From an uncultured beta proteobacterium (GTDB taxonomy: Bacteria; Pseudomonadota; Gammaproteobacteria; Burkholderiales; Burkholderiaceae_C): a DNA stretch of 25,748 nt. Positions 1-6,576 of the stretch are shown in pieces. A program made the translations under genes and the position numbers. How positions within the stretch are numbered: the stretch's first letter is position 1; every line of letters starts with the position of its first letter. The notes under the pieces are model-generated. The model ran no database searches. It was not told where the DNA came from and saw nothing but the letters and a program-made list of their open reading frames with translations. The stretch covers positions 1-25,748 of the forward strand of contig CAIQEX010000012.1 of assembly GCA_903870955.1 (NCBI GenBank), given 5' to 3'.

Positions 1-35
1 CCATGTCGTGGGCTTTCAAAAAAGTGCCATGCAGC

Positions 36-69
36 GTTTCATCGTCTTGTCACAGAGTGCCGCTATCGT
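36..69 (+). promoter_or_regulatory. Candidate Pho box promoter for the first small ORF
   Basis: Heptamers GTTTCAT (36-42) and TTGTCAC (47-53) lie on an 11-bp repeat. The hexamer TATCGT (64-69) starts exactly 10 nt after the second heptamer. This is the spacing of PhoB-activated promoters, in which the Pho box replaces the -35 element. The predicted transcription start is near 76, before the ATG at 99. PhoB binding is inferred from consensus and geometry only. Confidence 0.55.
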
Positions 70-98
70 GAATCCTCTGCTTCCAAATATTGCCAACC

Positions 99-227
99 AT
101 GCTCTACCGCTCCACCCTGATTCGCGCTCTGGCTATACCCGCTTGCCTGGTCTGGGGTGTGAGCGAATTTCTGGCCTTGCAGCGCGCACGTTTGACCCAC
201 AGAAAATTGCGCTCGCCTTCAATTTGA
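99..227 (+). CDS. Small hydrophobic protein, 42 aa, unknown function
   Basis: The protein starts MLYRSTLIRALAIPACLVWG. It has a short basic N-terminus, one hydrophobic helix (about residues 7-27) and a basic tail (QRARLTHRKLR), as expected of a single-pass inner-membrane peptide. I do not recognise a named family, although similar 40-residue proteins are, from memory, common hypothetical proteins in Comamonadaceae. This frame was chosen over a longer overlapping frame opening at 8, because that ATG lies upstream of the predicted promoter at 36-69 and the longer product has no protein-like pattern. No clear Shine-Dalgarno sequence precedes the ATG, which is the main weakness. A second 42-codon ORF with its own Pho-type promoter follows. 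Function unknown; phosphate-starvation expression is inferred. Confidence 0.5.
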   Translation: MLYRSTLIRALAIPACLVWGVSEFLALQRARLTHRKLRSPSI

Positions 228-259
228 CGGCCAATACCCGGTCACGACTTTTCTTCAAA

Positions 260-304
260 GCGTCACCGACCCGTCGCCAAGCTGTCACAGTTCCCGGTTA
301 CCTT
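260..304 (+). promoter_or_regulatory. Extended candidate Pho box with three to four tandem half-sites
   Basis: Heptamers GCGTCAC (260-266), CCGTCGC (271-277) and CTGTCAC (282-288) repeat every 11 bp. A weaker match, TTTCTT (250-255), continues the same period upstream. TACCTT (299-304) starts 10 nt after the last heptamer and serves as a possible -10. The predicted start is near 311, ahead of a good ribosome site and the ATG at 339. Multiple in-phase half-sites suggest cooperative PhoB binding; this is inference. Confidence 0.5.
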
Positions 305-338
305 TGAAGGCATTGAAGCACTTTAAGAGGTGAGCACC

Positions 339-467
339 ATGGTCTGGAAATTCTTGCGTTTGCAAAATCTGCTGGATGCCCTGTTTGACGACAGCTGGTT
401 CAGCCTGGGTCTGCCCGAAGGCCACGAGGACTGCTTTACCCTGGCCACACAGATCCAGAATCCTTAA
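339..467 (+). CDS. Small soluble protein, 42 aa, unknown function
   Basis: The 42-residue product starts MVWKFLRLQNLLDALFDDSW and ends TLATQIQNP. It is mildly acidic with an amphipathic N-terminal half and no membrane segment. A good ribosome site (AGAGGTGA, 326-333) lies at normal distance from the ATG, and the tandem Pho-type site at 260-304 sits in front. Its stop codon overlaps the stop of the convergent histidine kinase by 4 nt (464-467). No family was recognised. The ribosome site plus promoter make it a better gene candidate than its length suggests, but coding is not proven. The pairing with the preceding 42-aa ORF, each with its own Pho-type site, suggests a shared physiological trigger. 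Confidence 0.5.
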   Translation: MVWKFLRLQNLLDALFDDSWFSLGLPEGHEDCFTLATQIQNP

Positions 468-2938
468 GCGAAGTCCAGTGCTGCATCAAGATCATTCTTC
501 TGAAAGGGCTTGACCAGCAGTTGCCATGGGACATTCGCGCGATGGGCCGAAGTCTCCCGGGAGTATCCCGACATCAGCAATATCTTCATCGCCGGGTAAA
601 GGACGCTTGCCTCTTCAGCCAAGCCGATGCCATCCAATTGCCCCGGCATCACGATGTCCGTGAGCATGACATCAAAAGCCCTGACCGCCAGCAGCGTCAG
701 CGCATCGTCTGCAGAATGCGCCATCACAACGGTACGCCCCTCCGCCCTGGCCCAGGCCCGCACCAGTTCTGCCAGTTCGAGCTCGTCATCAACAATCAGA
801 ATTTTCAGCTTGCCCGTGGTGGCCGGTGAGGAAGGCGTGGCCTGAACGGCCTGCATGTTCGGCAAAGCAGGGGCGGTGGCGGGTAACTTCACGACCCCTT
901 TGACGGGCAGCAATATCTCGATCGTGGTTCCCACGCCTTCGGCACTTTGGATCTTCATCGTGCCACCGGACTGCTTCACAAAACCGGCCACCATGGACAG
1001 GCCCAGGCCGGTGCCTCGTTCCTGCGCCTTGGTGGTAAAAAAGGGTTCGGTGGCGCGCTTCAAGACGGCCTCCGACATGCCCGTTCCAGTGTCCATGATC
1101 ACTAGACGCGACATATTATTGACGGCATCCAGACTTACCCGGAGCGAGCCGCCCCGGGGCATGGCATCCCTCGCGTTGACGATCAGGTTTAACAGCACGG
1201 CCTCCATCCCGGCCTCGTCCACTTCAACAAGCACACGGCCGGACGGTGCCGTCAACTCAAAATCCACACGCGGACCCAGTGCATGGCGCAGCAGCGGGGC
1301 AATGCGCTCCACCAAGGACCAGAGATCAATCGTCGCTGGCAGCAGGGGTTGTTTGCTGGCCAGGGCCAACAAAGACTTCACCAAGCCCACTCCCCGCAAG
1401 GCTGCACTTGACGCAACCGCAAGCCGTTTGGCGCCCTGCTCGCTCAGACCTTCCGATTTGAGTAAATCCTGATTGCCAATAATGATGGCCAACAGGTTGT
1501 TGAAGTCGTGCGCCATGCCACCGGTCAGTTGACCAATGGACTCGAGCTTCTGGGCCACCCGGACCCGCTCTTCCGCCATCTTGCGGTCATGGATATCGGT
1601 GGCAGTGAACAAAAAGTAATCCTCTGCGCCATCCTTGCCAATGACCCGCGTAACCTGAGACGAATACCACAGGTAGGCACCATCGAACCTGCGCTTGCGG
1701 TACTCGCAGCCCTCCGCATTCGGGTTCAGTTGCAGAACCGATGAGACAAAGTCCATAAAGTGACCCTGGTCTTCCGGGTGTATTGCGGCCACAACCCAAT
1801 CAAAACCCTGGGCCTGCTCCTCGGCGCTGGGGCCTGCGTAATCAATCGTGCGGCGGTTGGCCCACATGATGTTGCCCTGCGCATTCATGCGAAAAATGGA
1901 CTGGGGCACCAACTCAATGAGTTGGCTAAAACTTTGCTGGCTCTCCAACAGTTTCTTATGCCGCACGATGCCGACGATCAGCAAGGCGGCCAGCACCACG
2001 ATCATTGCGGCAAACAATGAAGCGGCAACCACATAACTCTGCACTTTGTTGCGGTACGAGCGCTCGATGCTGTTCACCGAAGACCCCGCAAGAACAGCGA
2101 TGCCATAGGGATCGATGACGCGATAGCACACGGCGCGAAGCACCCCGTCCGAGGAGGCTATGGCCGTGTAGCAGCCTACGACCGACTTCTTGATTTCGAC
2201 ATAAAGCTGCGACTTGCGGACATCCCCTCCGTAGCCAATCTTGTCGCCGTTCAGGCGCAACAGCGTGTAGCCGTCCAGCCCCATGATGGCACGCGTGGCA
2301 TCCGGTCCCATACTGGTCTTCGCGAAGGGTTCGGTAAAGAGACTGGGGTCCACCGTCATGCTCAGAATGCCGCCAAACGACCCGTCCTGACGGGTTATGC
2401 GCCGGGTTAGCGGCACCACCCATTTGCCTGTTGCGTGACTCTGAACCGGCACACCCACATCCAGCCTGTCCTCCTGGGCGGCTTTCTGCTGCTGGAAATA
2501 CGCCCGGTCTGCGATATTGACTTTGACCTTGTCGTCCTTGACCTTGCGTGCCGAAGACAAGAACACTTCGCCGCTTGCATTCACAATGGAAACACGCGGA
2601 CTGAGCTCCTGCTCCACCTCAAGCTCATCGAGCCGACGCAGCAGGTCTTGCTGGGTCAGTTGGGACTTTTCAGCAAAGTCCTTGCGCAAGACCAGCAGCA
2701 CTTTATCCATGGAAGCCAACAGGCTGCGAATGCGAACCTCATCGGACAGCACAATTTTGCTGTTGATGTCCTTAAAGTTGGCAAAGGTCTGTTCGCGCTC
2801 ATCGTGAACAATTTGTTGCGCCAGAAACAAGATCGCCGCCAGCATCAGGACGGCCCCCGCAACAATGGCCACGACCATCCGGCCCGAATGGCCCTGGCCT
2901 TTGAGCCACAGCTTCTTCCAAGCTGTGGATGCGGTCAT
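464..2938 (-). CDS. Membrane-bound hybrid sensor histidine kinase with C-terminal receiver
   Basis: This is an 824-aa two-component sensor. TM1 (about 21-43) and TM2 (about 302-326) flank a periplasmic region of about 255 residues that looks like a Cache-type ligand sensor. A PAS domain (about 335-450) follows, then a HisKA region with the phospho-accepting His477 in GGMAHDFNNLL. The ATPase domain shows the N box (NLIVNARDAM, about 584-593), G1 (DTGTG, 616-620), F box (FFTTK, 633-637) and G2 (RGTGLGL, 641-647). A fused receiver has acidic Asp717/718, phospho-Asp761, Ser790 and Lys810. All catalytic elements are intact. The start overlaps the stop of the upstream receiver gene as ATGA, so the two are translationally coupled. 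No DNA-binding output domain is seen, and the ligand is unknown. Confidence 0.93.
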   Translation of the reverse strand: MTASTAWKKLWLKGQGHSGRMVVAIVAGAVLMLAAILFLAQQIVHDEREQTFANFKDINSKIVLSDEVRIRSLLASMDKVLLVLRKDFAEKSQLTQQDLLRRLDELEVEQELSPRVSIVNASGEVFLSSARKVKDDKVKVNIADRAYFQQQKAAQEDRLDVGVPVQSHATGKWVVPLTRRITRQDGSFGGILSMTVDPSLFTEPFAKTSMGPDATRAIMGLDGYTLLRLNGDKIGYGGDVRKSQLYVEIKKSVVGCYTAIASSDGVLRAVCYRVIDPYGIAVLAGSSVNSIERSYRNKVQSYVVAASLFAAMIVVLAALLIVGIVRHKKLLESQQSFSQLIELVPQSIFRMNAQGNIMWANRRTIDYAGPSAEEQAQGFDWVVAAIHPEDQGHFMDFVSSVLQLNPNAEGCEYRKRRFDGAYLWYSSQVTRVIGKDGAEDYFLFTATDIHDRKMAEERVRVAQKLESIGQLTGGMAHDFNNLLAIIIGNQDLLKSEGLSEQGAKRLAVASSAALRGVGLVKSLLALASKQPLLPATIDLWSLVERIAPLLRHALGPRVDFELTAPSGRVLVEVDEAGMEAVLLNLIVNARDAMPRGGSLRVSLDAVNNMSRLVIMDTGTGMSEAVLKRATEPFFTTKAQERGTGLGLSMVAGFVKQSGGTMKIQSAEGVGTTIEILLPVKGVVKLPATAPALPNMQAVQATPSSPATTGKLKILIVDDELELAELVRAWARAEGRTVVMAHSADDALTLLAVRAFDVMLTDIVMPGQLDGIGLAEEASVLYPAMKILLMSGYSRETSAHRANVPWQLLVKPFQKNDLDAALDFA

Positions 2939-3306
2939 GTCTGCAGCCCGAGGGTCACCAAGAGTGCTTCTCTGGTAAAGGGTTTGGTGAGCGCGCCGCG
3001 CATCTTTAAGCCAACACCATTGCCGTAAATTTGTGCGGCACGCACGGTTGCCAGCTGGTGTCCGCTCATTAGCAAAATCGACATGCCCGTGTATTTGGCG
3101 GCCAATTGGTCCATCAGGTCAAAGCCGTCAATATCAGGCAGCGAAAGATCAAGAATGATGGCCTCGAAATTCAGCACGTCGGAGCTCTTGAGCAGGTCCA
3201 TGCCGAGCATGAATACCTGCACCTCGATGCCTGCGGATGTGAGCATGTCACTGACCAGCTGCGCCATGAAGGGATCGTCTTCCACAATTGCGAATTTCAC
3301 GCGCAA
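2935..3306 (-). CDS. Stand-alone single-domain response regulator
   Basis: The 123-aa protein is a bare CheY-like receiver. The acidic pocket is Glu9-Asp10-Asp11, the phospho-acceptor is Asp53 in ILDLSLPD, the switch residue is Ser81 in LMSG, and Lys108 lies in TKPF. There is no output domain. It is the first gene of a two-gene operon and overlaps the kinase by 4 nt, so it is probably a partner or phosphate shuttle of that kinase, possibly in a phosphorelay with the kinase's own receiver. A good -10 candidate on this strand is TATAAC (3384-3389), but no matching -35 was found. Confidence 0.9.
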   Translation of the reverse strand: MRVKFAIVEDDPFMAQLVSDMLTSAGIEVQVFMLGMDLLKSSDVLNFEAIILDLSLPDIDGFDLMDQLAAKYTGMSILLMSGHQLATVRAAQIYGNGVGLKMRGALTKPFTREALLVTLGLQT

Positions 3307-3404
3307 AACCTCGGTTTTTATCTTGTTGGAGATGTCCAGGTTACGACCTTGACATGCGTCTAGGGCGGAAGATAACCCAGATAGTTATATTGAAGCGCCT
3401 TATT

Positions 3405-3419
3405 GACACCCCCAGTGTC
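3405..3419. repeat. Small inverted repeat upstream of the two-component operon
   Basis: GACAC (3405-3409) and GTGTC (3415-3419) form a 5-bp inverted repeat around 5 nt, about 100 bp before the response-regulator start and just upstream of the possible -10 at 3384-3389. It could be an operator, but short repeats of this kind arise by chance. Nothing else was recognised in 3307-3482. Confidence 0.2.
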
Positions 3420-3482
3420 GAGGCCTTGAATATGTACGAAAGAGTGTGTCAAAGGCGTCGCCAATCGGCTACCAACCGGTCA

Positions 3483-4451
3483 TCAGATCACTGCACTGGC
3501 CCAGCGATGGATGGCTGCGATGTCTTCAGGTGATGTACGGCAACAACCTCCGATCAAGCGTGCGCCACGTGCATGCCAGCCGCGCGCCTGCTCGGCAAAG
3601 TGCGAGGCACTCGGGTTGCCGTGCCACTGCTTGTGTGTGGCGTCATATTGCTCGCCTGAATTGGGATAGACCAGCACCGGCTTGCGTGTTTGCGCCTGGG
3701 CCTGCTCCACCAGCGAGTCGATGTATTGCGGCGCTGTGCAATTCACCCCCACTGCCAGCACTTGCGCATAACGCTCTAGCGCGGCCACGCAATCCGCCAA
3801 TCGCTCGCCCTGGCTGTTGTGCAGACCATCACGGCAGGAGAAACTAATCCAGGCCGAGGCACCGGGAAATTCGGCCAACAGACGGGCCAGCGCACGGGCT
3901 TCGGCCAAGCAGGGAATGGTTTCGCAAGCCAGCAAATCAGCACCGGTTTGCAGCAACACCTGCAAGCGCGGCCGGTGAAAGTCCATCAGTTGCTCTTCTG
4001 TCAGGCCATAGTGGCCTTTGTATTCAGAACCGTCGGCCAGCATGGCGCCATAGGGCCCTACCGACGCCGCCACCAGGGGGCGGATGCGTCCCACGCGATT
4101 TGCTGGCTCGCTCCAGAAGGCATCGCGTGCTTGCACAGCCAGGCGTACCGAGTCGGCCATCAGCGCGGCAGCCGCAGCATGGTCAAAGCCACGGCGCGCA
4201 AAAGACTCGAAGGTGGCTTGGTAGCTGGCTGTGGTGGCGACATCAGCCCCGGCCAGAAAGTAATCCAGGTGCACCTGCCGAATCAGTTCGGGTTGCTCGA
4301 TCAGCAACTTGGCTGACCACAGCGGGTCGTTCAGGTTCGCACCCCGGCGCTCCAGTTCGGTGGCCAGCGCGCCATCCAGGATCAACAATTTGCGGTTGGC
4401 AAAGAAGGCGTCGAAGGGACTGACACGGGTCGTTGGTGATTGGGTTGGCAT
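3483..4451 (-). CDS. mmuM: Homocysteine S-methyltransferase
   Basis: This 322-aa enzyme methylates homocysteine to methionine in the cytoplasm, with S-methylmethionine or S-adenosylmethionine as the usual donor in the MmuM group. The zinc-binding cysteines are present: Cys238 in GVNCTAPQ, and Cys303-Cys304 in GGCCRT near the C-terminus. The N-terminal LDGALATELERRG matches the barrel start. Length is close to the usual 310-320 aa, and there is no cobalamin domain, so it is not MetH. The ATG at 4451 has only a poor ribosome site. The gene is divergent from the TatT/TRAP operon, and the shared intergenic region contains back-to-back Pho-like sites, so phosphate-dependent expression is possible. 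No mmuP-like permease is adjacent. Confidence 0.9.
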   Translation of the reverse strand: MPTQSPTTRVSPFDAFFANRKLLILDGALATELERRGANLNDPLWSAKLLIEQPELIRQVHLDYFLAGADVATTASYQATFESFARRGFDHAAAAALMADSVRLAVQARDAFWSEPANRVGRIRPLVAASVGPYGAMLADGSEYKGHYGLTEEQLMDFHRPRLQVLLQTGADLLACETIPCLAEARALARLLAEFPGASAWISFSCRDGLHNSQGERLADCVAALERYAQVLAVGVNCTAPQYIDSLVEQAQAQTRKPVLVYPNSGEQYDATHKQWHGNPSASHFAEQARGWHARGARLIGGCCRTSPEDIAAIHRWASAVI

Positions 4452-4553
4452 GGGCGTAAAGGGGCATTGGAGAAATGGAATGTCTACAGTCTACGCAACC
4501 GGTGACGTGCTGCAGCATGACGAACCGATGACAACGGTGCCGTTTGGCGGTGA

Positions 4554-4587
4554 CGGATATTGCAAACGCATGAAGAATGGGTGACAA
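4554..4587 (-). promoter_or_regulatory. Candidate Pho box promoter facing mmuM
   Basis: On the minus strand, TTGTCAC (4587-4581) and TCTTCAT (4576-4570) lie 11 bp apart, and TATCCG (4559-4554) begins 10 nt further on. A further pair on this strand, TTGTCAT and TCGTCAT (4534-4517), also has 11-bp spacing but no -10. The match is weaker than its plus-strand partner at 4590-4623. Confidence 0.35.
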
Positions 4588-4589
4588 AC

Positions 4590-4623
4590 CTGTCACCAAA
4601 TTTTCACATGGCAAGGCTACATT
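4590..4623 (+). promoter_or_regulatory. Candidate Pho box promoter for the TatT/TRAP operon
   Basis: CTGTCAC (4590-4596) and TTTTCAC (4601-4607) lie on an 11-bp repeat, with TACATT (4618-4623) exactly 10 nt later. It is back-to-back with the opposite site at 4570-4587, which creates the perfect inverted repeat GGTGACA/TGTCACC (4580-4597). The predicted start, near 4630, argues against the upstream ATG at 4577 as the translation start of the next gene. Confidence 0.55.
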
Positions 4624-4630
4624 CGGCGCC

Positions 4631-5539
4631 TTGAACCCTCGTCGCCTGAAACCCCTCAACTATCGATTTGTCCGGCTTTTGGGCATCACCCTGGCCGTAT
4701 TGGCATTGAACGCCTGCTCGGCCCGGCACCTGATTATTCAAGGCATGGCCAATGCGTTGGCTGAGCAGAGGCAGGCACCGGAAGACGATCTGGTGCTGGC
4801 TCGCGAGGCCAGTGCGTTCTACCTCAAGTTGTCTGAATCCTTGCTGCGCGAGGTGCCCGACAACGCCCAATTGTCTGAAGCCGTGGCCACCGGTTTTACC
4901 CAATACGCCTACGCCTTTGTTGCCTTCGACGCCGAGCGCATGGACGCGCGCGATGCCAAGGGCGCACAGGTCCTGCGTGAACGCGCCGCACGCCTGTATG
5001 GGCGCGCGCATCGCCACGCCATGGCGGCGCTCGAAAACGCCCAACCCGGTTTTCGCAAGGCGCTGGAAAGCAACCGCGCCAGCGACTGGCCACAACTAAA
5101 AGCAGAGCAGATCGGCCTCGCCTACTGGGCCGCCGCCAGTTGGGGTGGCCTGATCTCGCTGTCCAAAGACAACCCCGACACCGTGGCCGATTTGCCATTG
5201 GCGATCCGTCTGGCTCAACTGGCTTATGACAAGCAGCCCACCTATGGCCAGGGCGCACTCGCCGGTTTGATGGCCAGCTTTGAAGCGGCAAAACCTGGCG
5301 GCTCCAGCGCCCGGGCCTTGCAGTATTTTGACCAGGCCATCGCGTTGGGTGGCCAACAGAATGCCGGCCCCCTGGTCGCCAAAGCCGAAGGCGTGGCCTT
5401 GCCCGCAGGTGACCGCGCCGCCTTCGATGCCTTGCTGCGCAAGGCCCTGGCCGTGAGTGCCACCCACCCTGACCTGCAGAACACCGTGATGCGGGAACGT
5501 GCCCTGTGGCTGCTCGCCACCGCCGACGACCTGTTCTAA
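4631..5539 (+). CDS. TatT-type TRAP-associated lipoprotein (T component)
   Basis: The protein resembles the TRAP transporter T-component family (TatT, known from Treponema pallidum), helical TPR-like periplasmic lipoproteins that partner a TRAP binding protein. A basic n-region, a hydrophobic stretch (LLGITLAVLAL) and the lipobox LNAC form a lipoprotein signal, with the acylated Cys at residue 29 from this start. The rest is alpha-helical, with an AYWAAASWGGLI segment typical of the family. Start choice is uncertain. An in-frame ATG at 4577 adds 18 residues but lies upstream of the candidate promoter at 4590-4623. The TTG at 4631 fits the signal peptide but would leave almost no leader. It is followed after 26 nt by the DctP-type gene, which matches the TatT-TatP partnership. 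Confidence 0.85.
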   Translation: MNPRRLKPLNYRFVRLLGITLAVLALNACSARHLIIQGMANALAEQRQAPEDDLVLAREASAFYLKLSESLLREVPDNAQLSEAVATGFTQYAYAFVAFDAERMDARDAKGAQVLRERAARLYGRAHRHAMAALENAQPGFRKALESNRASDWPQLKAEQIGLAYWAAASWGGLISLSKDNPDTVADLPLAIRLAQLAYDKQPTYGQGALAGLMASFEAAKPGGSSARALQYFDQAIALGGQQNAGPLVAKAEGVALPAGDRAAFDALLRKALAVSATHPDLQNTVMRERALWLLATADDLF

Positions 5540-5565
5540 CCCTCTCTTTGCACTTTGCTCCACAC

Positions 5566-6576
5566 ATGCACAAACTGATTGCTGCCTTCCTGTTCTTCCT
5601 GAGCGCCTTGACAAGTCCATCGAGCCACGCCGCCGACCTGCAATTGCGCGTGGGCACGCTGGCCCCAAAGAACTCGCTGTACCACCGGCAATTGATGGAA
5701 GTCGGAGAAGCCTGGCGCGCGGCCCAGGGCGGTACGGCAAAGTACGTGGTGTACCCGGATGGCAGCCAGGGCGGCGAGGCCGAGATGGCGCGGCGCATGC
5801 GCATCGGGCAACTGCAAGGCGCACTGCTGTCGGTAGTCGGCCTGCGTGAAATCGAGCCATCGATCACCGCACTGCAGAACCTGCCGCTGTTGTTTCGCAG
5901 TTGGGAAGAACTCGACTATGTGCGGGAAAAGATGCGCCCGGCGATGGAGAAAAAGTTTCTCGACAAGGGCTTTGTGGTGTTGGGTTGGGGTGATGCCGGG
6001 TGGGTGCGCTTCTTCTCCAAAGACGCCGCCGTGCGCCCCGACGACTACAAGCGCATGAAGTTTTTTGCCTGGGGTTCGGAGCAGGAGCAGCAGACCATCA
6101 TGAAGAGCCTGGGCTACACGCCGGTGCCGCTGGAGACTGCTGACATCCTGCCTTCGATCCAGACCGGCATGATCAACGTGGTGCCCTCCACGCCCTACTT
6201 TGCATTGGCCAGCCAGATCTACAACACCGCGCCGCACATGCTGGAGATCAACTGGGCGCCCATCGTCGGCGCGCTGGTGGTAACCACGAAAGCCTGGGAT
6301 GCCATGACGCCCGAAGGACAAGCAACCCTGCGCGCGGCGGGTGAGAAAGCCGGTTTGCAGATGCGCACACAAGCGCGGCGCGAAGTCGATGAAGCGGTGG
6401 AGGCGATGAAGAAACGCGGTCTGGTGGTGCACACCCCCACGGCCACCGAGATGAAGGAATGGAACGCTCTGGCCGACGCGTTGTACCCGCGCATTCGCGG
6501 CACCATGGTGCCCGCCGACACCTTTGACGAGGTGTTCAAACACGTCAAGGCCTATCGCGCACTGCCGGCCAAATGA
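5566..6576 (+). CDS. TRAP transporter substrate-binding protein, DctP family
   Basis: This 336-aa periplasmic solute-binding protein begins MHKLIAAFLFFLSALTS, with a Sec signal peptide likely cleaved after SSHA (about residue 22). The mature start, ADLQLRVGTLAPKNSLYH, and the central PLETADILPSIQTGMINVV are typical of DctP proteins, which bind organic anions and deliver them to a DctQM permease using the ion gradient. The ATG at 5566 was chosen because the signal peptide begins there; an in-frame ATG at 5506 lies inside the preceding gene. The gene ends in an ATGA overlap with the permease. Coupling to a T-component places it in the TatP-like subgroup, whose ligands are poorly known, so the substrate is not predicted. 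Confidence 0.9.
   Translation: MHKLIAAFLFFLSALTSPSSHAADLQLRVGTLAPKNSLYHRQLMEVGEAWRAAQGGTAKYVVYPDGSQGGEAEMARRMRIGQLQGALLSVVGLREIEPSITALQNLPLLFRSWEELDYVREKMRPAMEKKFLDKGFVVLGWGDAGWVRFFSKDAAVRPDDYKRMKFFAWGSEQEQQTIMKSLGYTPVPLETADILPSIQTGMINVVPSTPYFALASQIYNTAPHMLEINWAPIVGALVVTTKAWDAMTPEGQATLRAAGEKAGLQMRTQARREVDEAVEAMKKRGLVVHTPTATEMKEWNALADALYPRIRGTMVPADTFDEVFKHVKAYRALPAK

Noticed and set aside
8..307. A 99-codon plus-strand frame overlapping the first small ORF
   Set aside because: Its ATG lies upstream of the predicted promoter, it has no ribosome site, and the product looks like random read-through. The 42-codon frame at 99-227 has a protein-like membrane helix instead.
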